DNA of 64,000 nucleotides from Furcasterigmium furcatum (lineage: Eukaryota; Ascomycota; Sordariomycetes; Glomerellales; Plectosphaerellaceae), in NCBI GenBank assembly GCA_001599815.1, contig BCIA01000005.1, positions 661,088-725,087 on the forward strand, in the 5' to 3' direction. The position numbers and the translations under genes are program-made. Below, piece by piece: positions 21,737-33,880 of this stretch. The stretch's first letter is position 1. Each line of letters opens with the position of its first letter. Under the pieces are notes generated by a model. It worked only from the letters and a program-made list of their open reading frames with translations, was not told the origin of the DNA and did not search any database.

Positions 21737-24106
21737 ATGGCCGAGACAATTCTCCATCAAGGCGTGGGGTACGGCACTTCTCGCATCTGCCGAGCTTGGC
21801 TTGGCATATCACGGGGTGAACGACTTTGCTGACCTGACCTCTGTAGCTACGGCCTCATCGTCGGCCTCGGCGCCCTCTTCGCCGTCTTCATGATCGTCAT
21901 CACCTGGAGCTTGAAGCGCTACAACCATGAGCTCCAGACCTCTGAGATGTTCACCACGGCCGGACGCTCCCTCAAGTCCGGTCTCATCGCCTCCTCCGTC
22001 GTGTCCACCTGGACATGGGCCGCCACCCTCCTGCAGAGCACCGGTGTCGCTTACAGATACGGCGTGTCTGGTCCCTTCTGGTACGCCTCGGGCGCCACGG
22101 TCCAGATCATCCTGTTCGCTACCCTCGCCATCGAACTCAAGCGCAGGGCGCCCAATGCCCATACTTTCCTGGAAGTCGTCAAGGCTAGGTACGGCGGCAT
22201 CACCCATGGCGTCTTCATCGTCTTCTGCTGCTTCACCAACATCATGGTCACGGCCATGCTCCTGACTGGCGGCGCTGCCGTCATCGAGAACCTGACTGTG
22301 AGCTACCTCCTTGTCTTAGTGCTCCCGAGTATCGAACTAATGGGATGACCAGGGTGCCCCGACTGCTGCCACGGTCTTCATCTTCCCCCTTGGCGTCGTG
22401 GTCTACACGCTTTTCGGAGGGTACGTTTCCTCAGCTGAAGGGCTCACCGGCTCCTCTCCTGTACTGTCACTAACCACAGAAACAGAATCAAGGCCACCGT
22501 CATCACCGATTACATCAACGCCTTCGTCATCGTGGTCATCATTTTCATCTTCGCCTTCGTCATCTACGCGACCAACGGTATCCTCGGATCGCCGGGCAAG
22601 GTGTGGGAGATCCTCACCGAGATCGCGGCAGAGCGCCCCCTCGACGGCAACGCCGGCGGCAGCTATCTCACCATGAACTCCAAGGGTGGCGGCGAGTTCT
22701 TCGTCATCAACATCGCCGGCAACTTCGCCACCGTAAGTTTACAAACACAGCCGAGGGTCGCTTCTCATACTGACAGTCTCGAAGGTCTTCCTCGACAACG
22801 GCTACTACAACAAGGCCATCTCCGCCTCCCCCGTCGATGCCCTCCCTGGCTACATCATGGGCGGTCTCAGCTGGTTCGCCGTCCCCTGGCTCACCGCCAC
22901 CACCATGGGTCTTGCCGGCCTCTGCCTCGAGCGCTATGATGTCTGGCCCACGTACCCCGAGCGTCTGCCGGACGCCGATGTCACCGCCGGCCTTGTCCTC
23001 CCCAACGTCGCCGTCGCCGTCATGGGTCAGGGAGGCGCCATTGCCACCCTGCTCCTCGCCTTCATGGCCATCATGAGCACCTACTCCTCCGAGCTCATCG
23101 CCATCTCCTCCATCTCCACCTACGACGTGTACAAGACCTACTTCAAGCCCAACGCCACTGGTAAGCAGCTGATGCGCATCAACTACATCAGGTAAGACGA
23201 CCCACCGCTTGGAATAACTGTAACATGGTGTTGACATGACCTAGCATGACCATCTTCGCTCTCTTCATGGGCGGATTCTCCACCATGCTGTACTACATCG
23301 GCATCAGCATGGGCTTCCTGTACTTGCTGATGGGCACCATGCTGTCGTCCGCCGTCATCCCCGCGACCCTCACCCTGCTCTGGGACGGCCAGTCCTGGGC
23401 CGCGGCGACCTTCTCCCCCATCCTGGGCTTCATCTGCTCCGTCACCGGCTGGCTCGTGGCCGCGCAGGTCGAGTTCGGCGAGCTCACCGTCGCCAGCACG
23501 GGCTCCAACCATGCCATGCTGATCGGCAACGTCGTCGCCCTTCTCTCCCCCGCCGTCTTCGTCCCCATCCTCACCTTCCTCCCGCCCTTCAAGCCGCAGA
23601 ACTACGACTGGCAGTCCATGCTCGACATCCGCCAGGCCGACGACCACGAGATCGCCGACGCCGCGCACATGGACCTCGAGCGCGTCCCCGGCGAGCAGCT
23701 CACGACCACCGCCTCCGCCGCGGCCGCCGCCGACGAGCGCGCCAAGCTCGACAAGGCCGCCAAGATCGCCCGCTGGGTCTGCCTCTGCCTCACCCTCGCC
23801 TTCCTCGTCCTCTGGCCCATGCCCATGTTCGGCTCCGCCTACATCTTCAGCAAGCCCTTCTTCACCGGCTGGGTCGTCATCGGCATCATCTGGCTCTTCG
23901 CCACCAGCGGCATGATCATCGTCCTCCCCGTCTGGGAGTCCAGGCGCACCATCTCCCGCACCACAACCGCCATGTTCAAGGACCTCCTCGGGCTCACCGG
24001 GAAGCGCGCCCACCCCGAGGTCGTCGAGGGAGAGCGCCAGGACGCCACCGGGTCGGGGGCGATCACCCCGCCGGAGGTCGCGGAGAAGGCCGGGGAGAAG
24101 TCTTAG
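21737..24106 (+). CDS. DUR3: urea/polyamine active transporter, sodium:solute symporter family (DUR3-like)
   Basis: Exons 21737-21768, 21847-22297, 22353-22420, 22486-22732, 22785-23191 and 23245-24106 give 688 residues. It is a plasma-membrane symporter with about 15 helices. Family marks are the N-terminal GVGYGLIVGLG (completed across intron 1), the helix-2 block TAGRSLKSGLIASSVVSTWT, QSTGVAYRYGVSGPFWYASG, IKATVITDYINAF, FMAIMSTYSSELIAISSI and TYDVYKTYF. These match the fungal DUR3/urea permease group of the SSS family. The very short first exon (32 nt) encodes only MAETILHQGVG. DUR3 proteins take up urea and sometimes polyamines under nitrogen limitation; regulation here is not visible beyond a TATA-like box. 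The C-terminal tail is hydrophilic. Confidence 0.9.
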
Positions 24107-24659
24107 GGGCGACCGGGCCCGTTGGCTATCGGGTTGCTGGGGAAAAGATGGTGGAGATCTGCTGTTGTGATCTCGGGCCATGGAGTGGTTGCGTGCGTGC
24201 AATGATACCAAAATAGTTATTTCGTGCTTAATACCAGAGTGATCTCAAATCAGGACATGCATTGCTGTGAAAACGTACTGGACAATATGGACTATTAGAA
24301 GTGCATTCGAGGCTAGTAGGGCCTGCATGCTATCGAGCAGAGTCGTGAGAGCAACCTGAGGGCGAGGGCCATAGTCAAACAGCTCCTGGTCAGTCACAGG
24401 TACATTGACGTCGAACTTTACGACCCCTCGATTGTCTCACGGGAAAGTGATATAAAAACCACGACTACAAAGGTTGCACAGCCTAGACGAATCGAGTCCG
24501 ATGGTGAGAACTACCACAGTGTATTTGGTCTCGGAGAAACTACTTCCAACCGCGGCCCCTAAGGAACCGAGCAGAGCATCAGAAACCCCAATCCCACACT
24601 TGTACATAGCAGCATGCCCGAAAACGATCGTGTCAATTTTTCGACAGCCCCAACCGCGC
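24107..24659. other. convergent spacer, 0.55 kb
   Basis: 3' ends of the urea symporter and the sugar transporter. No gene is seen. Confidence 0.4.
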
Positions 24660-26634
24660 TCAAGCAGTCGACTTGTTGCCCTCGCGCTCCTCGATGGTGA
24701 CAACGTGCTCGATCGGCCCGTTGGCGAGGGACTTCTCCACCGCGGCGGTGGCCCTGTCGTTGAAGTCCTTGTCCTCGAACACTGTGGGGGACACTCGTCA
24801 GCTTCTGCGCGCACGGAATCAGGCGCCGAGGGCGTGTACTCACGGAAAGCAAGCTCCTCGAGGGTGCGCTTGTACGTCTCGGGGTAGAACCAGAAGATGA
24901 AGCAGAGCTCGAAGAAGATCCACGCGCAGTAGATGGCGAAGTACTTCCAGTCGATGGAGGTGAGCGCCAGGGGGTTGACGTTGGTCGAGAAGAAGCCGCC
25001 GAGCTTGCCCCAGATCTGCATGACGCCGATACCGCGGGTTCGCTGGGAGTAGGGCCAGAGCTCGACGAGGTAGGCTGGGACGGGGAGTTAGTCATCGGGA
25101 GCTCCGCGCGGACCGTGTTCGCCGGGGACTCACTGTAGGTCAGGGCGTTGTTGCCCATGTTGTAGCAGGGCGAGTAGGCGAAGAAGAAGAAGAGCGCGGC
25201 GATGGCGGCCTGGCCGTTGTGCTCGTCCCTGTCCTTGGCGTAGCGCAGACGCTCGAACGCGATGGTCATGCTCATGAAGACCAGCCTGGTTGTGGGTGTC
25301 AGCCTCGACAGTTGCCGCGAGATTAGGAGAAGAAAAAACTTACAGCATGCCGGTGGCGGAGATCATGTACATCCATCTGCGCCTGAACCTGGTGATGATG
25401 AGGGCGAGGATGGTGGCGTTCATGAAGCCCCAGCACTGGTTCGCGATGTTGATCCTGGACTTGGCATAGGGGGTGTCGAAGCCCATCATCTCGAAGAGCA
25501 GGTTCGAGTAGTAGGACAGCAGGGTGTTGCCGGACATCTGGGTGAAGAGGCCGATGAAGACGGTGATGAGGACACGGCGGCGCATGCCGGAGGTGCGCAG
25601 GAGATCCATCCACGACTCCTTCGAGGCCTCCATCTCCATCTTGATGGTCGCCTTCATCTGGGCCATCTCGGCCTGGACGAGCAGGGAGTTCGGGTCGCCC
25701 TCGGCGTGGTACTTGGTCAGGATGGCATGGGCCTCGTCGTCGCGGTCGTGGCTGATGAGGTATCTGGGAGACTCGGGGAGCAGGCTTCTCTGCGTTAGCC
25801 ACCAGTTCGCGAAAGGACTCATCATCCAGGGAAGACTCACAAGACGGTGGCGATTTGCAGCAGGGACGGGCAGATCTGGAGCAGCGAAGGGATGCGCCAG
25901 CTCCAGTCACCGGCGATCTCGACGGTGGCGAGCGAGATGGCACAGGCGACGATGGAGCCGATGAACCAGGAGGCGTTGAAAAGGGAGGTCAACACGGGGC
26001 GCTCCTTGGGGTGGGCAAGCTCGGCGATGAGACCGGCGCCGCTGATGATGGCGAAGACGATGCCGATGCCGAGGAGCATGCGGCTGACGATGTACATGCC
26101 AACTGTTATCGTCGTCGTCAGTTCACCGCCGCGACACTTTGGAAAGGTAGCACAGGCTGGACGTACCGTGGACGGAGAGACCCTGCATGATGGCACCGAT
26201 GACCATGATGATGGAGCCGACCATGATGGACCAGCGGCGGCCGTACTTCTGGTTGAACCAGGGGGCGATGGGCACGCCGATGATGGAACCGAGCTGGTAG
26301 CACGAGGAGATGAAGCCCAGCATACCGGGCGCGATGGAGTGATTCCCGTCGGCATTCAGGTATCCGTCTCCGAAGTACTTGTTAAAGGACGGGGCTGCAG
26401 CAGTGTTAGCGGGACGAGGTCGGCGGTCTCGGCAGAGGCGGGCTGCTGCTCACAGAACTGAAGGGTGTTGATGAGCTGAGAGTCGAAGCCGGAGGTCATC
26501 TCGACGCCCATGCAACACAAGAACAGCCAGATGTACATGTACCGCAGGGCGGGCTTCTTGTAGAAGGGGACCTTGTCCTCGTTCACCAGCCTGGTGACGA
26601 TGGGGTCGGCGGCGTTACCGACTTCGGGACCCAT
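24660..26634 (-). CDS. MFS sugar transporter (hexose/lactose-permease type), 7 exons
   Basis: Exons (minus strand) are 26634-26454, 26394-26167, 26102-25841, 25787-25344, 25285-25134, 25074-24844 and 24781-24660; the product is 539 residues. It is a proton-coupled sugar porter of the plasma membrane. Signatures: YQLGSIIGVPIAPWFNQKYG and GRRWSIMVGS after helix 2, SRMLLGIGIVFA, PESPRYLI before the central loop, and PETYKRTLEELA at the end of helix 12. The sequence resembles fungal lactose/cellodextrin permeases more than HXT glucose carriers, but the substrate is an inference. Intron 3 needs the acceptor CGCAGAG to keep frame. Splicing is supported by restoration of all family motifs. A TATA box lies about 125 bases upstream. 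Confidence 0.88.
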
Positions 26635-26756
26635 CTTGAGAGACTGCAGCTGTCGTGCCGAACCTTTGGTGTTGTCTGGGTGGTGTGGTCTGGTCTGGGG
26701 AGACGAGTGTCACTGCTGCTCAATACAGCATCGCGAACTCTGGGAGAGGCCGGAGA

Positions 26757-26768
26757 GCTTATATATAC
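26757..26768 (-). promoter_or_regulatory. TATA box of the sugar transporter gene
   Basis: On the minus strand, GTATATATAAGC about 125 bases before the ATG at 26634. This is the best TATA match in the window. Confidence 0.5.
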
Positions 26769-29207
26769 TCCAGGTCTGGCATTGCCCCATGGGGTCGCTC
26801 AGGCGCATGTCCATTGGAGGACTTTGGCCAAACCGCGCTCCGCCTGGTCGAAAAATACACGGTCCATGATCGTAGCGCAGGCCTGGAGCTCGTGACGCTT
26901 GGCCGTGGAAAAAAACATAGGCTCGCCATGTGCTTCACCGAATCAAAGCATGGAAAGACCCGCCCGGTGTGGTCTCGCAGACATTGGCACTGTCTTGTGT
27001 GCCCCTGTCCGGCCCGGCTACCGTGCTGACCATGGAACTCCGCGAGCGCCGCCAGGAACACCTTGGGGGTTATCTGCCGAGAATTTCCCGTCGGCCAGGC
27101 GGTACAGTACACGGAGAGGCTCCGTGAGGCAGTTGGCACGGTAAAACTAGGGGGCCCGCTTGCGGGGAATCCAGCTTCTGGTCTCGTTGCCATGTGCTGC
27201 ATCGGGCATGGCCCATGGGGAGGAACCGTCCTTTCCTGAAGTGGCCGTGGGCCGAGGGGCGGACATCAGCAGATATCCACCGCACAGTACGTGCGTTCCG
27301 AGCATGTAAGCGACTGCAGGTGTGTCTGTCAGTTAATTCAAGCTCTGGCCGAGAAGGTGCGGCACTCTTGCGTCTGCCGACCCCCCCCTGACACTCAATG
27401 TTAAGCCGAAGAAGACTTGCCGAGCCGGGATCATGTACCGGCAGCGCCCGTATCGACCTATCACGGGCCTGTCCGGCGCTCCAATACGCACCTTGGCAGG
27501 CCAATGGCCACTGCGTATTCCAGAAGGGCATCTTCCTCCGCCCGCGCGCTCTTGACCAGGACCAGCCAAGTGCCGCCACATGCAGCGCGCCGGCCGTCTG
27601 GATGAATTACAGTCCCAGATGAAATAATCCACACGGCCCCTAGCGGCCAGGGAGGTCCTTTGAGCCGATTCGGGGTGGATGAAGGTATTGGCACTGTGAT
27701 GAAGAAGTCCAGTCTTAATATCATATCTCCCAACAGCCTGACTATGGATCTTGTCTTGTCACGAAATTTCATCCCCATCAGCTGATGCTCATGGCATATT
27801 CCGCCACGTGCTTGGTCAGCCCTTTGCTGCTTGCTTGGCCGCCCGACTCGACGACCTCATCAGGCCAAAGTCCGATTTGTCCGATTTAATCCGGGCATCT
27901 CCGAACTTCTCGACGGGTTCCGAAATTGGAACAAACTGACATTCAAGTCCTCGGTGCTCTCTAATATCCCTCAGCGCTCGCATATACGACCAGCAATTGG
28001 GGCATTATGGAGTGCCCATGAGGCTGGAAACCAGTTCTCGGAGTTCCGTGTTTCTCCCCTGTCTGACTGCCAAGCAATAGTCTCACTGTGCTCTGCCCAG
28101 GCTCAGGAGGTCTGCTGACAGGCAAACCATGCAGTCCTGTCTTGGTGTCTGAATTGGAAGGAGAGCATGGGAGTGGACTATGGAGACTTCGAGCTGAGTG
28201 CGAGATCAACAGTGGCAAAATATTGCTCAAACTTCTGCGCAGCATACCTACAACACTGGCATTATGGCCTCCAGGAGCCGGAAATCCGAATCTCTCCTCC
28301 AAAGAACAGGCGGGTAGCGGAGGTATAGCTTATTGTGTGAACTGACCTTGTACGACTCGAATCCGCAAGCAGGTGATTTCAAATTACCAGAAGCCATCGC
28401 TTGCTAGCATTCATCTTGCCACTAAGCCAAACCAGCCCGACTCGGGATTCACAAACTCCTAGAACCTCGAAGAACCAGGAAACCAAGCATCTCGCAGCAA
28501 AGGCGCGTCTTGTTACGGGCCGCCACTGAAGGCCTCCAAGCAGTAACGAAGTCCACCTCAAGATGGCATGGGAGAAATATCCGCTGTGCGGAATACAACT
28601 CGACGAGATAGGCACATGCGGTTTGGAACCTCGAGAATACTAAAGGCCAAACGCTTCCGAGCGGGAAAAGACTTTTGCGAAGCACGAATCTGTCGGCCAT
28701 CCGGCGACAAAGGGGGCGCAAATGCACCCCTCGACCTCAGCAGAACTGCTGGCCTCCGCGTCCGGCATGCCCCGGGGATGGAAAAAGGGGCCAGATTCCA
28801 GCAGTCATCTTACGCCAGCCCCAGCAGTTGTGGCCAATTCGACTTGCTGCCAGACCTCTATTTACCTCTTCACTACTGGATACGCGCAGCCCCTGACAGC
28901 AACGCAATGGGGGCTTTCTGCTGCAACGGCTCCATTTATTGCACGGGGAGGGCCACCTAGTCCCTGCGAGACCAGAGTGCAGTTGTCCCCATATCCTAGG
29001 CCCATCGGTTGTTGTGAATGACAATGCGGCCTGGCCTCCATTGGCTGGGCTCTTCACTCTGCTAGTATACGAAGAAGGTTTCCGAAGTTCAAGCAGAAAC
29101 CTTGTCGTCACGGAGGCGATACAAAACAAACATTACGCTGGAACGCCATCCAAATCCTGTGCCCTGCCCGAGCCCTCCCACAAAACGCACATTGGTATCA
29201 CAAAGTC
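26769..29207. other. gene-poor interval, 2.4 kb
   Basis: Promoter side of the sugar transporter and 3' side of the bZIP gene. Frames are short and featureless on both strands; I could not support a gene, tRNA or transposon remnant. Confidence 0.5.
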
Positions 29208-30723
29208 TCAACTCCAGGTAACCTCGCCGGGGGAGGGCAGTAAAGCGAGCGGCGACACCACAGCCCTCGGCGATACTACGACCCCTGACGAGGCCTCCGC
29301 CCGATCCTCCCGGTCCTCTCCCGCCGCGGCCTGCCGCCGCCTCACCTCGCCCCACAGCGCCTCCATGTCCTTGCGTGCCGATCCCACAGGCGCCGTCAGC
29401 CCCGGGGGCCGGGGGATGTCCTGGCGCAGCTCGGGGAACGTGTCGAAAAAGGACTCCTCCATGGTCCAGGCGCCGATGTCGCCCAGGCTCTGGTTAAAGA
29501 GCGGGGAGAGGCGGAAGCGTCCGGTGACGCGGTCCTGCATGTAGCAGTCGCGGAAGCCGTACTGCCAGGTGATGCGGAAGTGGTCTTGGAACAGCTGCCA
29601 GAAGAGGTTGGTGCAGTAGCGGTGCTGGGAGAAGACGAAGCGCTCGCGGACGCCCGGCCAGACGAAGTAGTCGATGGCGTATGAGTGGGCGAGGGCTTGG
29701 GAGGGCCTGGGGGGGACGTCAGCATGTGTCTGGTATGTGCCCTGGCGGCATTCTAGCATCTAACCTCATCCAGAACCACGGGGGCAGCTGCCCCAGTCTC
29801 TCCGGGGTGGGGTCGCCGTGGTAGGTCATGAGCATGTGCATCGTCTTGAGGCAGGCGAGACGCTCTACGTCACCGCAGTTTTTGAAGCAGACCTCATCGA
29901 CTTGGCGCAGCTTGCGCCAGCTCTCGGTCATGAGGCCCGCGGCCTCGGCGGCGTCCCAGCCCTCGAGGATGGCGCGGACGGGTGTGTCGTGGCTCGTCGC
30001 GTCCTCGGCGGCGGCCGTCTCGGGTGTCAGGGGCACCGGCGCCTTGCCGAGGGCCTCATTGGCGGCGCGCCATGTGTTGACGAGCTGGGCGTGGCCCGGG
30101 GCGGGATTGGGAAAGGGGACGCAGTAGCACTGCGTGGCCGGCAGCGGCACGATGACGTCCTCGTCGGCGGTGCTGCTGTTGTGAGAGGACTCGGAGCGGG
30201 CCCGGCTGACAAGGGCGCCGGGGAGGCCGTTCCTGGGCGTTACGGCGGGCTCCGGGTAAGACAAGGGGTCCAGCGCCGCCGGCTGCATTTCCCATGCGAC
30301 GTCGTGCCGGAGCCGGTCCGCCGCATCCCACGGGACGCTCGGCTCGGCCGCAAGGATGGACTGCGCCGGGCTATCAGAATGGTCGGAATGGTGAGTAGTC
30401 TCCGCGGGCGCGGGAAGGGCCTCGCGGATCTCGGTGGCCTGCTGGATGTGCCGTTGGATGGAGGACTCGAGGGTCCGCAGTGCACCAAGGAGGGCATCCC
30501 GCTCCTTGGTGACGTTCGACAGGCGGTCCATGAGGGCGGGTGCGTCGGACTCGGCATTGTCCTTGGTGAGCTGGTCGACGAGGGCCTCGAGGTGGGCGAT
30601 GCGGTTGTTCTTGCGCTCGCGGGCCTGGGCCTGGGCCTTGCGGTCCTGCTCGCGCTTCCTGAGGCGGCGGGCCGTGGCCTTGTCAACGGCGGCGGCCTTG
30701 CCACCGCCGGTGGGAGGCGCCAT
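29208..30723 (-). CDS. bZIP transcription factor with C-terminal DUF3425
   Basis: Exons 30723-29765 and 29706-29208 (minus strand) give 485 residues. A basic region at about 18-38 (RLRKREQDRKAQAQARERK) leads straight into a short leucine zipper (NNRIAHLEALVDQLTKDN). The usual invariant Asn is Asp here (EQDRKAQ), a variant I associate with the Pezizomycotina bZIP/DUF3425 group. The middle is disordered. The C-terminal DUF3425 domain covers about 300-440 (CLKTMHMLMTYHGDPTPERL, PPWFWMRPSQALAHSYAIDY and WQYGFRDCYMQD). Such proteins often sit next to secondary-metabolite or catabolic genes, and here the nearest gene is the P450 at 31.3 kb. The intron uses the GTTAGA donor. A long antisense open frame covers this gene because of its GC-rich codon use and is not a gene. 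Confidence 0.85.
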
Positions 30724-31295
30724 GATGCGTGCCGTAGGTAGGTATTCTGCAGACGTGGTATCCGCCAACGCGCTGGCGACTAGGAGGGCATGTTCTATGT
30801 CTGGACAGCGCTCGCTGGTGGCACTGAGACGGTGGAGCAAGGACGAGTGATGGATTGAGGGTCCATCGTTCTGGAATTGGTGGTTGGAGAGGATTCAAAT
30901 ACCGACGGCGAGTCAGGTAGCGTCCCTTGTTCGGCTGGCGACGCGGGGGAATGCGGGGTCAGTGCACGAGCCTGGCCAATTGGGGCGATTGAATTGTCTC
31001 ACAGTTGGCCCGAAGGGGCAGGCTTCCACTGCATCTCGCCACCAAGGGCCCTGTAACAAGCAAACCATGGGCAGAATTCAGGGCAACAAAGTTTAATTAG
31101 GAGCGAGCTATTATGTACGATCCCTGCTTGAACAAGTGATGACGACTCTGGTGATCCACGGGATAGGAAGTCGCGATCGGAAAGGGCAGGGTCAGTGAGA
31201 AAGTACATCTACACCTTCCAGTTGGATTCCAGCAACCTTCCCCAATACAACATCTCCTACCACCACAGATCAAGACCGGCGGCATTCGTGCACTA
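30724..31295. other. spacer between bZIP start and P450 stop
   Basis: Promoter of the bZIP gene. No gene is seen. Confidence 0.4.
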
Positions 31296-33210
31296 CTAAT
31301 TCCGCGGCGAAAACACCAGATCCAGCTTGGGCGTCGCCAGCGTGAAGCTGTCCTGCAACCCCGCCGCGAACCCCGATGGGTCGTAATCCTTTGCGAACCG
31401 CACATCGTACCTCCTCAGTACCTGGCTCGTCACGAAACGCAGCTCCATGAGGCCCAGCTGTTTGCCCACGCACGAGTACCGCCCTGGTCATTGCCGTTAG
31501 CGAACATGTTTTCTTCTTCCGTCCAAGTTTTTCTCTCTCGTTTCTTTTGCAGACTTACCGACGGAAAAGGGCGCAAACACGGTCGCATCCTTGGTCAACT
31601 CGGGCTTCTCCGTCCACCGCTCGGGGATGAACTCGTCCGGCCGCTCGTAGACGCGCGCATCCCGGTTCAGCGTGTACGTGGGCACCTGCACGATCGTGTT
31701 GCCCGGGATGAACACGTCGCCGACCTGCTGGCCCTCGGGCGGGCTCATGCGCTGCAGCCCCGACGGCACGGGTGGGAGCAGCCGGAGGGACTCATCGATG
31801 CACGCCTGGAGGTACTTGAGCTTGGAGAGGGAGAGGTGCTCGGCGTGCTCGTGCGCGGCGTGGTACTCGTCGATCTCGCGCTGGAGCTTGGCCATGACGG
31901 CCGGGTGGCTGGCCAGCTGGTAGAAGAGGCATGTCAGGGACGCTGCCGTCGTGTCGCTACGACAGTAAGTATTTGTGATGCAAGTGCTAGCTGAGAACTC
32001 ACCTCCCGGCGACGACAATCAGATGAGCATCCCCGACGAGATTGACCTCGTCCTGCGCGGTGGGCTTTGCCAGGGCCTCGTAGTCGCCCAGGATCCACGA
32101 GAAGACGTCGGGCACGTCCGGGCGGTTGGCACGGCGCTGCTTGACCTGCTGCTTGAGCCAAGCCTGGAAGGCCAGATGGTCGGCGTTGAGGCCCGGGATC
32201 TCCTTGAACAGGGGGAAGATCCAGACGAGGTGGCTGAAGGCGCTAACGGCGAGCATGCTGGCGTGCACCGCCGTCATGCAGTAGTGCACGACACCCTGCT
32301 TGATCATGTCGAAGCCGCGCCCGAAGGCCAGGTCGCCCATGACGTCGAAGCTGTAGAAGTTGAACCACGTCGACATGTTCATGGGCTTGCCCTCGCGCTC
32401 GCGGATCTGGTCGAGCAGCTGGTCCGTGTACCGGGACACGCGGGGTTCGTAGTCACGGAGGGCTGAGGAGCTGGGAGTTAGTATTTGTTGTTTGTGTCAA
32501 TCAAGAAGGGTTGATAATATGGTGACGCACCCTTGGATCCGAACCCCTTGTCCCAGGTCTTGCGGCGCCGGGCGTGGTCCTTGTGATTCCGGATCATGTG
32601 GAGGGAGACGACGGGGTGAAGGATGTTGTACCACGGGCCCTTGGTGAACGGCGACGAGTTGGAGTGGATTTGATGGAACATGGCCGGATCCGCGATGGAT
32701 ATTTCAGAGGGGCCTGAAAGTGTTAGCGAGGGTGTCGTGCCCCGGGAAAGGGCGAGATGGGAGATATATACCGACTCGCACAACATCGCCATACTGTGCA
32801 TGGAGGCTGCGAATCTCTTCATAGAGCTGGAACTTCTTGACTGACAGCCGGGTGACGAACAGATTGGACAAGCGAGCCTGGAATGGACCAGGAAAGCCGT
32901 TCAGGCGGTGGAAAATGGCGCGGTAGGTGAGGATGCTCGAGTAGACACCGGACAAGAACGTAAACGAGAGGAGAGCCGCGGTTCTGCAGGCCTGCAGAGG
33001 GGACGCCGCCTCACCTGGGTCGAATTTCGAGATGCATATGGCCAGCAGACCCTGGGCGGCCAGGAACGCAACAAGGAGCTTCGTCGTCCACTTGTCCCAC
33101 TCTCCCACGCGGAAGACGCAGACGTGGGCGACGACACCAAAGACGAAGGGCCCGGCGTACCGTATGACGCCGTTCTGAGAGGCAAAGAGTTGCGTCAAGT
33201 ACTCCATCAT
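31296..33210 (-). CDS. cytochrome P450 with multi-helix N-terminus
   Basis: Exons (minus strand) are 33210-32772, 32713-32531, 32462-32003, 31956-31559 and 31483-31296; the product is 555 residues. Two to three hydrophobic helices precede the hinge (YAGPFVFGVVAHVCVF, TKLLVAFLAAQGLLAICI, TAALLSFTFLSGVYS), then the hinge LNGFPGPF. The I-helix motif AGSDTTAASL is rebuilt across intron 3. ExxR lies in IDESLRLLPPVP, the PERF-like motif is FIPERW, and the haem loop FSVGRYSCVG is rebuilt across intron 4. These reconstructions validate the splicing. The long multi-helix anchor resembles the fungal tryprostatin B 6-hydroxylase-like/benzoate hydroxylase clade, but I would not assign a substrate. The gene lies between a bZIP regulator and an ADH/ALDH pair, which suggests oxidation of one compound through alcohol and aldehyde to acid. 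Confidence 0.9.
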
Positions 33211-33880
33211 GGTTGGGAAAAGAGTGAGTTACAGAGAGTCCGTTCTGACCGCATGTCTGAACGCCTGCCGCCGCCGCAGATATATCATATACGAAATGCA
33301 GCCCCGAGCCCCTTGGCTGACCACCTGACGCCAAACGAGGCCTCCTCATCCTGCGCACGGCTTTCTGACTCTCCCATCTGCACGTTTCGAGACATCATCT
33401 CGACCCCCATTGATGCCCGGCATGTGGTTGGCTTTGGTTGTGCTGAGAGGGGGACGAGTCAGACAAGCCTGAGTCGGCTGGCTCCGAGTCATCAGGCCAA
33501 CCTACCCCGGACTCCTACAGATCCCCAGCACGATCCAACGGCCCGCCCCCGCCCCCAGATATCTGTTTAACCCCGGCATAAACTACCCCGCGTTACGAGC
33601 CGTGTGTAATGGATGAGAAGTGTTCACTAATCCTTGTTGTCGTTGAGACAGGGGGCGGAGGACGAGTCAGGTCTGGGATTGGCTGTGTGCGGGGAGAGGA
33701 CGACAACCCAGAGTTTTCGGTCACAGGAGACTGAGATAGTGAAAGATGCACAAAATAGTGTAGTTTAACCGCTTTGATTTGCTTGCTGAGACTTTCTTGC
33801 AGAAAATAGGTACTCAATCCAGGAGAAATCGCCAGTCGCATGTGAAGAGCCCTCCGTCGCCCCCTCTCCCCCCTATTGAC
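33211..33880. other. spacer, promoter of P450
   Basis: A TATATCATATACG stretch at 33280 on the P450 side. No gene is seen. Confidence 0.4.

Noticed and set aside
23158..23170. GGTAAGC inside exon 5 of the urea symporter as an earlier donor
   Set aside because: The donor at 23192 keeps frame and joins directly to the next helix.
23183..24211. Long antisense frame (342 codons) over the urea symporter
   Set aside because: Low-complexity Gly/Asp/Glu translation, a shadow of a GC-rich gene.
28340..28380. ACTCGAATCCGC resembling a tRNA 3' half
   Set aside because: Flanks do not fold into a cloverleaf.
29818..30741. Long open frame antisense to the bZIP gene (307 codons)
   Set aside because: It mirrors GC-rich codon use on the other strand. 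The bZIP/DUF3425 frame has clear domains; this one has none.
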